Shown in pieces: positions 31,094 through 38,476 of a stretch of DNA of 40,808 nucleotides (its first letter is position 1; each line of letters begins with the position of its first letter). Location of the stretch: assembly GCA_030263275.1 (NCBI GenBank), contig SZOR01000073.1, positions 1-40,808 on the forward strand, given 5' to 3'. Below the pieces are notes generated by a model. It had not been told where the DNA came from and searched no databases. It worked only from the letters and a program-made list of their open reading frames with translations. Position numbers and translations under genes: made by a program. This stretch comes from DSNY01 sp016861185. GTDB taxonomy: Bacteria; Pseudomonadota; Gammaproteobacteria; Burkholderiales; Burkholderiaceae_F.

Positions 31094-31801
31094 TCAGGCA
31101 GCACCGCGTACCTCCTCGACCAGTCGTCCGAGGCGGGTAACGTCCAGCACGACGAGCGCGCGGCGGTCCTTCGCGAGCAAACCCGTCTTGACGAGCGCCG
31201 ACAGCTCGCGCGTGACCTGCTCGCGGTACGTGCTCACCTGGCTCGCGATGTCGGCGTGCGGCGGCGCCGGATCGATGCGCGCCGTGTTGTCGCGAACCCC
31301 CGCGGCGCGGGCGAGGCGCAGCAGTTCGGCGTGGATGCGGTTCTGCACGCCGAGCGTGCTGAGGTCGATCACGCGCTCGGACAGCCCGCGTACCAGCCCG
31401 GCCAGGCGGCGCAGGACGCGGCCGGCCACCAGCGGCTGCTCCTGCAGCAGGCGCTCGAAGGCCGCCGGCGTCATCGACGCGACGAGCGTGCTCTCGAGCG
31501 CGACGACGTCGACCGAGCGCGGCAGGCCGTCGATCGCCGCCACTTCGCCGAGGAAGTCGCCCGCCTGCTGGTCGCGGAACGTGACCTGCCGGCCCGAGCG
31601 CGAATACGTGGTCGCGCGCACGCGGCCGGCGACGACGAAGTGCACGTTGCGATCGTCGGCATCGCGCGAAACGATGCGCTGACCGGCGACGTAGTGGCGC
31701 CATGCGCATTCGCGCGCGATCGCCGCCAGCGCGGCCTCGGACAGTCCGTCGAGCAACGCCACCCGGCGCAAACCGAGCACCGATGTTTCGTGGCCTGTCA
31801 T
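31094..31801 (-). CDS. Crp/Fnr-family regulator with conserved cyclic-nucleotide pocket
   Basis: The 235-residue protein has an N-terminal cNMP-binding beta-barrel and a C-terminal winged helix-turn-helix (PPHADIASQVSTYREQVTRE, followed by LSALVKTGLL). The phosphate-binding cassette reads DFLGEVAAIDGLPRSVDVVA: G85-E86 and R95-S96, with the same Glu-to-Arg spacing as protein kinase A cNMP sites, so true cyclic-nucleotide binding is likely. There is no Fnr-type N-terminal cysteine cluster. The ATG at 31801 is preferred; a longer frame to a GTG at 31873 would run through a palindrome in the promoter region. It is the first gene of an operon with a P450 and a nucleotide cyclase, and divergent from the secreted-repeat-protein gene, both plausible targets. 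Confidence 0.88.
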   Translation of the reverse strand: MTGHETSVLGLRRVALLDGLSEAALAAIARECAWRHYVAGQRIVSRDADDRNVHFVVAGRVRATTYSRSGRQVTFRDQQAGDFLGEVAAIDGLPRSVDVVALESTLVASMTPAAFERLLQEQPLVAGRVLRRLAGLVRGLSERVIDLSTLGVQNRIHAELLRLARAAGVRDNTARIDPAPPHADIASQVSTYREQVTRELSALVKTGLLAKDRRALVVLDVTRLGRLVEEVRGAA

Positions 31802-31859
31802 CTCGCTGCCCCGGTCATCGCGCGCGCCCTTGCCGCTGCGCAGGTCAGTGCGAATGCGC

Positions 31860-31873
31860 GTGCGTAAACGCAC
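31860..31873. promoter_or_regulatory. Candidate operator palindrome in divergent promoter region
   Basis: GTGCGTAAACGCAC is a perfect inverted repeat (6-2-6) in the 155-base region between the Crp-family gene and the secreted-repeat-protein gene. Wider arms AGTGCG (31846-31851) and CGCACT (31869-31874) also face each other. Its position suits autoregulation by the Crp-family protein, although it differs from the classical TGTGA-N6-TCACA site. Confidence 0.45.
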
Positions 31874-31956
31874 TTACCGGCGCGCCCTGGCTGCCTAAGG
31901 TTCGCTCCGCAGTCACACACCAGCGATGCGCTGGTTCACTCACGGAGAGAAAGCCT

Positions 31957-32592
31957 ATGCCTGCCACGACCTATCGCCAAGCCCGTTTTTCTCGATTCCT
32001 GAAACACGCCGGATGCGCCGGATTCATCGCACTGGCGGCAAGCGGCCCGGCCCGCGGCCAGGCGCAGACGTCGGGACTGGATCTTCTCGCCCAGCGCGAG
32101 CAGATCGTGGACCGGTTCATGCGCCTTCCCGCGGCCGAGCTGAAAGCCGTGTACATGCGCTGCGACGAGGAAGCCACCGAGCGGGGGATGGCCTCCGCCG
32201 ATGCCTACATGTGCTCGCTGGCGTACGAAGTCCTGCTGAAGCAGACCTTCGACGGCGACTTCGACGCCTTGCTCGCGTGGTGGCGCACGCAACGCATCGC
32301 AGCCGCTCCCGACGCAGCGCTGCTGCCGGTCGCCGTACCGGCCGCGCCGGTCGCCGGTCAGGGCCCGGCTTCCGGACTCGAGCAGGCGTTCTGGAAGTGC
32401 GACTACGCGGCCAGGCGCACGACCATGACGCGCTATCAGGCGGAAGTCTGCGGCGTCGTCATCGAGGGCCTGCGCGCCGAGAAGTTCGGCGGCAACTTCG
32501 AGAAGCTGCTGCAGTGGTGGGAGCAGAACCACGCGGCCCAGCATCGAGCGCTGGAGGAGCGCGACGCCGAGCCGGAACCCCCGCTGCCTTGA
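31957..32592 (+). CDS. Secreted protein with two ungapped Cys/Trp modules, function unknown
   Basis: The 211-residue protein has a likely signal peptide ending near PARGQA (residue 36). The mature part holds two copies of one module. Copy 1 runs from C69 to W109 (MRCDEEATERGM, then C86, FDGDFDALLAWW). Copy 2 runs from C148 to W188 (WKCDYAARRTTM, then C165, FGGNFEKLLQWW). Cysteine spacing (17) and Cys-to-Trp spacing (39) are identical in both, so each copy may form its own disulfide in the periplasm. A linker rich in Ala, Pro and Val joins them, and the tail is acidic and Pro-rich. The family resembles uncharacterised betaproteobacterial proteins. It is divergent from the crp-P450-cyclase operon and may be controlled with it. 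Confidence 0.75.
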   Translation: MPATTYRQARFSRFLKHAGCAGFIALAASGPARGQAQTSGLDLLAQREQIVDRFMRLPAAELKAVYMRCDEEATERGMASADAYMCSLAYEVLLKQTFDGDFDALLAWWRTQRIAAAPDAALLPVAVPAAPVAGQGPASGLEQAFWKCDYAARRTTMTRYQAEVCGVVIEGLRAEKFGGNFEKLLQWWEQNHAAQHRALEERDAEPEPPLP

Positions 32593-32617
32593 TCGGCGAC
32601 GCCGCGGGGTGCGTTGT

Positions 32618-32656
32618 CCGCGGCCGTGCGAACCGGACCGGTTCGCTCGGCCGCGG
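32618..32656. terminator. 39-bp near-perfect palindrome after secreted-repeat gene
   Basis: The sequence CCGCGGCCGTGCGAACCGG (32618-32636), then one A, then its reverse complement with a single mismatch (32638-32656), gives 18 of 19 pairs. It begins 25 bases after the stop codon of the secreted-repeat protein. No T-tract follows. It may end transcription with Rho, stabilise the mRNA, or be a protein-binding site upstream of the cyclodeaminase-family gene. Confidence 0.55.
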
Positions 32657-32749
32657 CGCGCACTTCGCCTTCATCGCAGCCCACCGTTGCTCGTATGCGC
32701 GGGCTACGCGGCAACTGTCGTAAGCTGAGGCCGACGCAACGGAGGGCGT

Positions 32750-33670
32750 ATGCGGCTGATCAGCGACGCGGAGGTCGCACAACTCGTCACGATGCGCGAA
32801 GCCATCTTCGCGATGACGGCGGCGTTCGAGCAGTTCGGCAACGGCGCCGGCGCCATTGCGCCGCGCGTGCGCGCGACTGCCGAGCACAACCGGCAGGCGG
32901 CGACGATCTCGGCGATGGGCGCTGCTCTGCCCGCCAGCGGCGTGGCCGGCGCCAAGATCTATACGACCGTGCAGGGGCGCTTTTGCTTCGTCATCGTGCT
33001 GTTCTCTTCGATGACCGGCGAGCCGCTCGCGGCGATCGAGGCCAACGAGATCACGCGTTTTCGCACTGCCGCCGCGAGCGCGGTGGCAATGCGCGCGCTG
33101 GCCCGGCGCGACGCGCGCGTGCTCGCGCTCTTCGGCACCGGCGTGCAGGCGCGCGCGCACGCCGAGGCCTTCCTGCTGACGCATCCGTTCGAGCGCGTGC
33201 TGATCGCCGGGCGCGCGGGTGCGCCGGATTTCGCCCACTGGATCGGAACCGAGTTCGGCGTCAAAGCGAGCGCGGTCGACGCCGCCGCCGCGGCGCGCGA
33301 GGCGGACGTGGTCGCCACCTGCACGCGTGCGACCGAACCCCTGTTCGACGGCCGGCTCGTGCGGCCCGGCGCGTTCGTCGCCGCGATCGGCTCGAGCAAG
33401 CCGCAGGCGCGCGAGCTCGACGACGCCCTGCTCGCGCGCGCCGACCTGATCGTCGTCGAGTGGCTGCCGGCGGCGCAGAGCGAAGCCGGCGAGTTCGCGC
33501 AGGCCGGCCCCGGAGTCATCGATCCCGCGCGCGTCGTGGAGCTTGGCAAGCTGCTCGTGCACGGCGCCAGGTACGAGCGCAAGCCGAACGACATCGTGAT
33601 CTACAAGTCGGTCGGCGTGGGGCTGGAAGACGTGGCGCTCGCGAACCTCGTCTGGCAGCGCGCGCAGTAG
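32750..33670 (+). CDS. Ornithine cyclodeaminase / mu-crystallin family NAD(P) enzyme
   Basis: The 306-residue protein has the family's substrate block (GAKIYTTVQ, EANEITRFRTAAASAVAMRAL) and Rossmann motif (LALFGTGVQARAHAEAF). At the site where ornithine cyclodeaminase has its catalytic Asp (GADxPGK-type loop) it reads IGSSKPQARELDD, so deaminating cyclisation is doubtful and an imine (ketimine or pyrroline-2-carboxylate) reductase role fits better. GGAGG precedes the ATG at 32750. The neighbours are a secreted protein on the left and a coiled-coil protein 9 bases to the right, possibly cotranscribed. The substrate is uncertain. Confidence 0.85.
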   Translation: MRLISDAEVAQLVTMREAIFAMTAAFEQFGNGAGAIAPRVRATAEHNRQAATISAMGAALPASGVAGAKIYTTVQGRFCFVIVLFSSMTGEPLAAIEANEITRFRTAAASAVAMRALARRDARVLALFGTGVQARAHAEAFLLTHPFERVLIAGRAGAPDFAHWIGTEFGVKASAVDAAAAAREADVVATCTRATEPLFDGRLVRPGAFVAAIGSSKPQARELDDALLARADLIVVEWLPAAQSEAGEFAQAGPGVIDPARVVELGKLLVHGARYERKPNDIVIYKSVGVGLEDVALANLVWQRAQ

Positions 33671-33679
33671 GCGATCGCG

Positions 33680-33958
33680 ATGAAAGCTCGGGTCGCGATC
33701 GTGCTTGCGTTCGCCTTGCCGGCCATGGCCGTCGCGCAGCGCGCGCCGGGCGCGCCCGATTCCGCGGCCGTCGCGGCGCAGGTTGCGCGCGCGCAAGCCG
33801 AGCTCGCGCGCAACGCACAGGAACGCGCGCGCCTCGACCGCGAGCTGCGCGACCTGCAGGCGTCGATCGAGCGGCTGCGCGTTCAGCAGCAACGGCTCGA
33901 AAGCGAATACGCGCGGCTGCAGTCGGAGCTGGCGCAGCTGCAGTCGCAGCCGAAGTGA
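33680..33958 (+). CDS. Small periplasmic coiled-coil protein, unknown function
   Basis: The 92-residue protein has a signal peptide (MKARVAIVLAFALPAMAVAQ, cleavage likely after the Ala at 18 or nearby). The mature part is almost one heptad-patterned helix rich in Ala, Arg, Gln, Glu and Leu, ending in LESEYARLQSELAQLQ-type repeats. It looks like a short periplasmic coiled coil. It starts 9 bases after the cyclodeaminase-family stop codon, so cotranscription is likely, and converges with the fpr gene. No enzyme motif is seen. Confidence 0.7.
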   Translation: MKARVAIVLAFALPAMAVAQRAPGAPDSAAVAAQVARAQAELARNAQERARLDRELRDLQASIERLRVQQQRLESEYARLQSELAQLQSQPK

Positions 33959-33980
33959 GCCTGCGGTTGGCCGGCAGCGC

Positions 33981-34838
33981 TCACCAGTAGTTCTCCACGG
34001 CCATCTGCGCCGGCTGCCCGCGGCGCGACACCGCATAGCCCGCGTTGCTCAGGTGACGGCGGATGTCGTCGACCATGTCCGGATTGCCGCAGATCATGAC
34101 TCGGCTGCGCTGCGGGTCGAGCGTGACGCCGGCGGCCGCTTCGAGCGAACCGTTGCCGAGCAGCGCCGGAATGCGCGCGTGAAGGCAGCCGTCGATGCGC
34201 TCGCGCGTGACGATCGGCACGTAGACGAGCCTGGCGGGGTTGTCCGCGAGCGCTTCGCCGAAGACCTCGTGCGCGCGCAGCCCTTCGATGGTGTCGCGAT
34301 ACGCCAGCTCGCTCGCGTGCCGCACCGAGTGCACGACGATCAGCCGCTCGTAGCGCTCCCAGGCCTTCAGATCGAGCAGGATCGAGACGAACGGCGCGAT
34401 GCCCGTGCCCGAGGACAGCAGCCACAGGTCGCGCCCGCCCTCGAAGCGGTCGAGCGTCAGGAAGCCGTACGCCTGCTTTTCGATCAGCAGCTGGTCGCCG
34501 ATGCGAAGCTGCGCGAGCCGCGTCGTGAAGTCGCCTTCGGGAACGACGATCGAATAGAACTCGAGGTGTTCGTCGTAGTCGGCCGAAGCGATCGAATACG
34601 CGCGCCACACGTAGCGCGGCCCGCGCCGCTCGCCGTGAACGTCGTCGCGGTAGAGGCCGAGCCGGGCGAACTGGCCGGGAACGAAGCGATAGCCGCGGTC
34701 GCGCGTGAGGCGAAAGCTGAACAGATGGTCGGTCCAGCGGCGGATCCAGGTGATGCGCTCGCGCGTGTACTTGTGCGCCGGCAATTCGCCGGCGGCTTTC
34801 GCCGCGGCGGGGGCGTCGAAAGAGAGGTTTCCGTCCAT
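33981..34838 (-). CDS. fpr: Ferredoxin/flavodoxin-NADP+ reductase
   Basis: The 285-residue flavoprotein moves electrons between NADPH and ferredoxin or flavodoxin. It shows the FAD-binding RAYSIAS (79-85), the NADP-binding LLSSGTGIAPFVSIL (141-155) and a C-terminal MICGNPDMVDDI, ending in aromatic VENYW. It is the last gene of the sulfate-assimilation operon, 3 bases after cysN. As the operon contains a CysI-type reductase but no CysJ flavoprotein, this enzyme is the likely electron source for sulfite reduction through a ferredoxin encoded elsewhere. The N-terminus is about 20 residues longer than the shortest family members. Confidence 0.92.
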   Translation of the reverse strand: MDGNLSFDAPAAAKAAGELPAHKYTRERITWIRRWTDHLFSFRLTRDRGYRFVPGQFARLGLYRDDVHGERRGPRYVWRAYSIASADYDEHLEFYSIVVPEGDFTTRLAQLRIGDQLLIEKQAYGFLTLDRFEGGRDLWLLSSGTGIAPFVSILLDLKAWERYERLIVVHSVRHASELAYRDTIEGLRAHEVFGEALADNPARLVYVPIVTRERIDGCLHARIPALLGNGSLEAAAGVTLDPQRSRVMICGNPDMVDDIRRHLSNAGYAVSRRGQPAQMAVENYW

Positions 34839-34841
34839 TCG

Positions 34842-36122
34842 CTATTCGAAGATTCCGGCGGCGACCGTCTCGTGGGTCGCCTCGTCGATCAGGATGAAGC
34901 TGCCGGTCGCGCGCTGCGTGCGGTAGCGGTCGGCGGCGAGCGGCTGCTGCGTCTTCAGCTTCACGCGCGCGATGTCGTTGAGCCCGACCGCGGCGTCGGT
35001 TGCGATCCAGCGCAGCGTGTAGATGTCGAGCCGGCCCTCGATCGCGGCGACGCGCGCCTTGACCTCGCGCGTCGCGTGCCGGAGCAGATACGAACGCGCC
35101 GGCGCGAGCGGCGCGGCGGTGAGCCAGCAGATCGCCGCGTCGAACTCGCGCCTCGGCGCGGCCGTCGCATCGCCCGCGGCGACGAGCAGATCGCCGCGCG
35201 AGATGTCGATCTCGCCGGCGAGCCAGACCGTCACCGACTGGCCGGCGACCGCGCGTTCGAGCGCGCGCACGCCGAGCGCGATACGCGCGACGCGCGCGCG
35301 CAGCCCGCTCGGCAGCACTGCGATCTCGTCGCCGATGGCAAGTTGCCCCGCCTCGATGCGGCCGGCATAAGCGCGGCCGTCCGCTTGCGCGGGCCGGCAT
35401 ACCCACTGCACCGGAAGCCGCAGCGGCGCGTCGACGCCCGGTTGCGCGGCCGGCGCTTCTTCGAGCAGTTCGACCAGCGTGGGCCCCCCGTACCAGGACA
35501 GATTGGCGCCGCGCTCGACGACCATGTCGCCTTCGAGCGCGGACAGCGGCACCGCGCGCAGATCGACCGCAAGCTCCGGATGCTGCGCGAGCCACGCGTC
35601 GAAGTCGGCGACGATCGCGGCGAACCGTTCGCGCGACCAGTCGGCAAGATCCATCTTGTTGACCGCGAGGATCAGCCGCTGCACGCCGAGCAACGCGGCG
35701 ATCGTCGCGTGGCGGCGCGTCTGCGCGAGCACGCCCTTGCGCGCGTCGACGAGCAGCACCGCGACGTCGGCGGTCGACGCGGCCGTCACCATGTTGCGCG
35801 TGTACTGCTCGTGGCCGGGTGCATCCGCGATGATGAACTTGCGCCGGGCGGTCGCGAAATAGCGGTACGCGACGTCGATGGTGATGCCCTGCTCGCGTTC
35901 CGCCGTCAGTCCGTCGGTCAGCAGCGACAAGTCGAGCGCCGACAGCCCGCGTCTGGCCGCGTGCTTCTCGAGCGTGGCGAGCGTATCGGCGAGCAGCGCC
36001 TTGGTGTCGTACAGCAGGCGCCCGATCAGCGTGCTCTTGCCGTCGTCCACGCTGCCGCAGGTCAGAAACCGCAGCACGCCGCGGTCTTCGGCGTCGAGCG
36101 GAGGGAGGGGGTCGCGTTTCAT
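34842..36122 (-). CDS. cysN: Sulfate adenylyltransferase large subunit (GTPase)
   Basis: The 426-residue protein is the GTPase subunit that, with CysD, activates sulfate to adenylyl sulfate (APS). It has the P-loop GSVDDGKST (23-31), the switch region EREQGITIDVAYRYF, DAPGHEQYTRNM and NKMD, then two beta-barrel domains as in elongation factors. There is no C-terminal APS-kinase domain, in agreement with an APS-type CysH next door. The ATG at 36122 starts one base after the cysD stop. The frame extends upstream only as a shadow of cysD. Confidence 0.95.
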   Translation of the reverse strand: MKRDPLPPLDAEDRGVLRFLTCGSVDDGKSTLIGRLLYDTKALLADTLATLEKHAARRGLSALDLSLLTDGLTAEREQGITIDVAYRYFATARRKFIIADAPGHEQYTRNMVTAASTADVAVLLVDARKGVLAQTRRHATIAALLGVQRLILAVNKMDLADWSRERFAAIVADFDAWLAQHPELAVDLRAVPLSALEGDMVVERGANLSWYGGPTLVELLEEAPAAQPGVDAPLRLPVQWVCRPAQADGRAYAGRIEAGQLAIGDEIAVLPSGLRARVARIALGVRALERAVAGQSVTVWLAGEIDISRGDLLVAAGDATAAPRREFDAAICWLTAAPLAPARSYLLRHATREVKARVAAIEGRLDIYTLRWIATDAAVGLNDIARVKLKTQQPLAADRYRTQRATGSFILIDEATHETVAAGIFE

Positions 36123-36123
36123 C

Positions 36124-37155
36124 CTAGAAGTAGCCTTCCTTCTTGCGCTGCTCCATCGACGCCTCGGACGTCTGATCGTCCATGCGCGTGGCGCCGCGTT
36201 CGGTGAGCGTCGCGGCGATCGTTTCGGCGACGATCTCGTCATACGTCGCCGCGGTCGACTCGACCGGGCAGGTGCAGGAAATGTCGCCGACCGTGCGGAA
36301 GCGCACCGAAAGCCGTTCGACGGTTTCCCCTTCGCGCGGTGGCGTCAGCTCGGTGACCGGCACCAGCGCGCCGTTGCGACGAACGACCGGCCGCAGGTGC
36401 GCGAAGTAGAGCGAAGGCACCGCAAGCCGCTCGCGCGCGATGTACTGCCAGACGTCCAGCTCGGTCCAGTTCGAAATCGGGAAAACGCGCATGTGCTCGC
36501 CTTGCGCGACGCGCGCGTTGTACAGGTTCCACAGCTCGGGACGCTGGTTCTTCGGATCCCACTGGCCCCATTCGTCGCGGAAGGAGAACACGCGCTCCTT
36601 GGCGCGCGCCTTCTCCTCGTCGCGCCGCGCGCCGCCGATCAGCGCGTCGAAGCCGAACTCGGCGATCGCGTCGAGCAGCGTCACGCTCTGGTGCCTGTTG
36701 CGCGACTCGTCCGGCGAACGCAGCACGACGCGGCCGGCGGCGATCGAATCGTCGAGATGGCGGACGATCAGCCGCTCACCCAGCTCGCGCGCACGCGCGT
36801 CGCGGAATGCGATGACTTCGGGGAAGTTGTGACCGGTGTCGATGTGCAGCAGCGGAAACGGAAAGCGCGCAGGCCGGAACGCCTTCGTCGCAAGATGCAG
36901 CAGCACGATCGAGTCTTTGCCGCCGGAGAACAGCAGCGCCGGATTCGACGACTGGCCGGCGACTTCGCGCAGGATGTGGATCGCTTCGGACTCGAGCCAG
37001 TCGAGATGAGAGAGCTGCGCGTCTTCCGGCGCGCCGGAAATCCCCCCTCGCCCCCCTTTTTCAAAGGGGGGGACTGTCCGTGCCCGTTCGGTCTTCACCC
37101 CCCTTTCATAAAGGGCGGCAGGGGGGATTTCGGTTTCGGCAACTGCGTCGTTCAT
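36124..37155 (-). CDS. cysD: Sulfate adenylyltransferase small subunit with repeat-encoded N-terminal insert
   Basis: The 343-residue protein is the catalytic ATP-sulfurylase subunit. It has the PP-loop LLFSGGKDSIVLLHLA (SGGKDS at 77-82), HIDTGHNFPEVIAFRD, ALIGGARRDEEKARAKER and VGDISCTCPVES. The family usually has about 300 residues and begins close to the LSHLDWLESEAIHILREVAG block, here at residue 48. Residues about 10-40 (EIPPAALYERGVK, then VPPFEKGGRGGIS) are encoded by copy C of the dispersed palindromic repeat. The ATG at 37155 overlaps the cysH stop by 4 bases and no good start lies after the insert, so the insert is probably translated. The active-site region is otherwise intact. Confidence 0.93.
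   Translation of the reverse strand: MNDAVAETEIPPAALYERGVKTERARTVPPFEKGGRGGISGAPEDAQLSHLDWLESEAIHILREVAGQSSNPALLFSGGKDSIVLLHLATKAFRPARFPFPLLHIDTGHNFPEVIAFRDARARELGERLIVRHLDDSIAAGRVVLRSPDESRNRHQSVTLLDAIAEFGFDALIGGARRDEEKARAKERVFSFRDEWGQWDPKNQRPELWNLYNARVAQGEHMRVFPISNWTELDVWQYIARERLAVPSLYFAHLRPVVRRNGALVPVTELTPPREGETVERLSVRFRTVGDISCTCPVESTAATYDEIVAETIAATLTERGATRMDDQTSEASMEQRKKEGYF
37038..37130. repeat. CCCCCTTT/AAAGGGGG palindromic repeat, copy C, inside cysD
   Basis: Two hairpins, CCCCCCTTT/AAAGGGGGG (37051-37071) and CCCCCCTTT-CAT-AAAGGGCGG (37098-37118), are bounded by AAATCCCCCC on the left and CAGGGGGGATTT on the right. The second hairpin and its flank match copy B after hutI with one or two differences. 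In cysD it keeps the reading frame open and adds about 30 codons. Confidence 0.85.
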
Positions 37156-37982
37156 GTCACTTCCTCGATCTTCAAAGCGACTGCACGGCGGGAATGCAAG
37201 CCGCACTCCTTCGTGTCGGCGTTCTGTCTTCGGCCGGCCGCCGCCGCTGGCGCGGCTTCGGCCTTGACGTTCGCTGCGCTCACGTTAGCCTTCGACGAAG
37301 CCCCGCCGGAATGCGGTCTGCTATGCAGCCCGCATTCCTTGCTGGCGGGGCTTTCCCACCACCATCGACCCGCTCGAACGTCCTCGCCCGGCGTGATCGC
37401 CCGCGTGCAAGGTGCGCAGCCGATGCTCGGATAGAAGCGGTCGTGCAGCTCGTTGTAAGGGACGTCGTGCGCTCGGATGTAGTCCCAGACGTCGGCTTCG
37501 CTCCAGTCGTGCAGCGGGTTGAACTTCTCGAGCATCTGCCCGGCGTCCCATTCGCGCGGCGCCAGCCCCGTGCGGGTCGTCGACTGCGCGGCGCGCAAAC
37601 CGGTGACCCACGCGGCCTTGCCGGCGAGCGCGCGCGCGAGCGGCTCGAGCTTGCGCACCGCGCAGCAGGCCTTGCGCTTTTCGACCGAGTCGTAGAAGCC
37701 GTTGATGCCGTGCGCGGCGACGAGCCGCTCGACCGCTTCGGTCTGCGGAAAGTAGGTGACGAAGCAGCGCCCGTAACGCGCCTCCACGCGCTGCATCAGC
37801 CGATACGTCTCTTCCGGCAGCCGCCCGGTGTCGAGCGTGAAGATCCCGATCGGCAGGTCGTTGCGCCGGATCAGGTCGAGCACGACCATGTCCTCGGCGC
37901 CGAAGCTCGTCGAAAAGGCGGCGGGCTGCAGTTGCGACGCTTCGCGCAGAACGGCGAGCGCCGCATCGGCTCTGGAACTCAT
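37152..37982 (-). CDS. cysH: [4Fe-4S] adenylyl-sulfate reductase with two ECGLH motifs
   Basis: The 276-residue enzyme reduces APS to sulfite and AMP with thioredoxin. The iron-sulfur cysteine pattern of APS (not PAPS) reductases is complete: C106-C107 in KACCAVRK and C189, C192 in IGCAPCTR. The catalytic cysteine lies in KECGLHSR (C217). Most homologues end shortly after this motif. Here a 50-residue Ala/Lys-rich tail leads to a second KECGLHSR (C260) and then RRAVALKIEEVT. The two motifs use different codons, so this is not a very recent duplication. The gene overlaps cysD and the DUF934 gene by 4 bases on each side. Absence of a PAPS-forming kinase nearby agrees with APS as substrate. Confidence 0.94.
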   Translation of the reverse strand: MSSRADAALAVLREASQLQPAAFSTSFGAEDMVVLDLIRRNDLPIGIFTLDTGRLPEETYRLMQRVEARYGRCFVTYFPQTEAVERLVAAHGINGFYDSVEKRKACCAVRKLEPLARALAGKAAWVTGLRAAQSTTRTGLAPREWDAGQMLEKFNPLHDWSEADVWDYIRAHDVPYNELHDRFYPSIGCAPCTRAITPGEDVRAGRWWWESPASKECGLHSRPHSGGASSKANVSAANVKAEAAPAAAAGRRQNADTKECGLHSRRAVALKIEEVT

Positions 37983-38476
37983 GCGTGGACTCCATGCAAG
38001 TGACGCCGCCGGAACAGCGGCAGGGGCTCGTCGACCGAGCGCTGGTAGGTTTGGGAAAACGTCCGCAGCGCGGCGGCCGCCGCGGCGGGGTCCTGATCGG
38101 CGCGCAGCTCGAACGAAGAGAAGCCGACGCGCTTCAGATAAAAAAGCTGGTCGATCAGCACGTCGCCGATCGCACGCAGATCGCCGGCAAAGGCGAGCCG
38201 CGTTCGCAGCAGCGCCGCAGTCGAGTAGCCGCGCCCGTCCTTGAACGTCGGGAAGTCGACCGCGATCCGCGCCGGCAGCGCCGCGCCGCGCAGCGCGAGC
38301 GGGTCGTCGGCCGGAGCGAGCCACAGTCCGTGCTGCGCGCGCCGCGCTTCCTCGAGCGCGAGCCAGGTCGCAAGCGGCAGCAGCGCGCCCGCTTCGACCG
38401 GCGCCTCGTCGCCGCGCGCGATGCGCCAGGCTTCGCCGCTCACTGCGCCGTCGGCGCGAAGGACGAGCGCGTTCAT
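37979..38476 (-). CDS. DUF934 protein of the sulfite reductase operon
   Basis: The 165-residue protein matches DUF934, found next to cysI in betaproteobacteria and some alphaproteobacteria. Family motifs are IAVDFPTFKDGRGYSTAALL and LIDQLFYLKRVGFSSFELR. It overlaps cysI and cysH by 4 bases on each side (ATGA), so its translation is coupled to both. Its exact role is not established; a helper of sulfite reductase is the usual inference. The long open frame upstream is a shadow of cysI; the ATG at 38476 is the family start. Confidence 0.9.
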   Translation of the reverse strand: MNALVLRADGAVSGEAWRIARGDEAPVEAGALLPLATWLALEEARRAQHGLWLAPADDPLALRGAALPARIAVDFPTFKDGRGYSTAALLRTRLAFAGDLRAIGDVLIDQLFYLKRVGFSSFELRADQDPAAAAAALRTFSQTYQRSVDEPLPLFRRRHLHGVHA

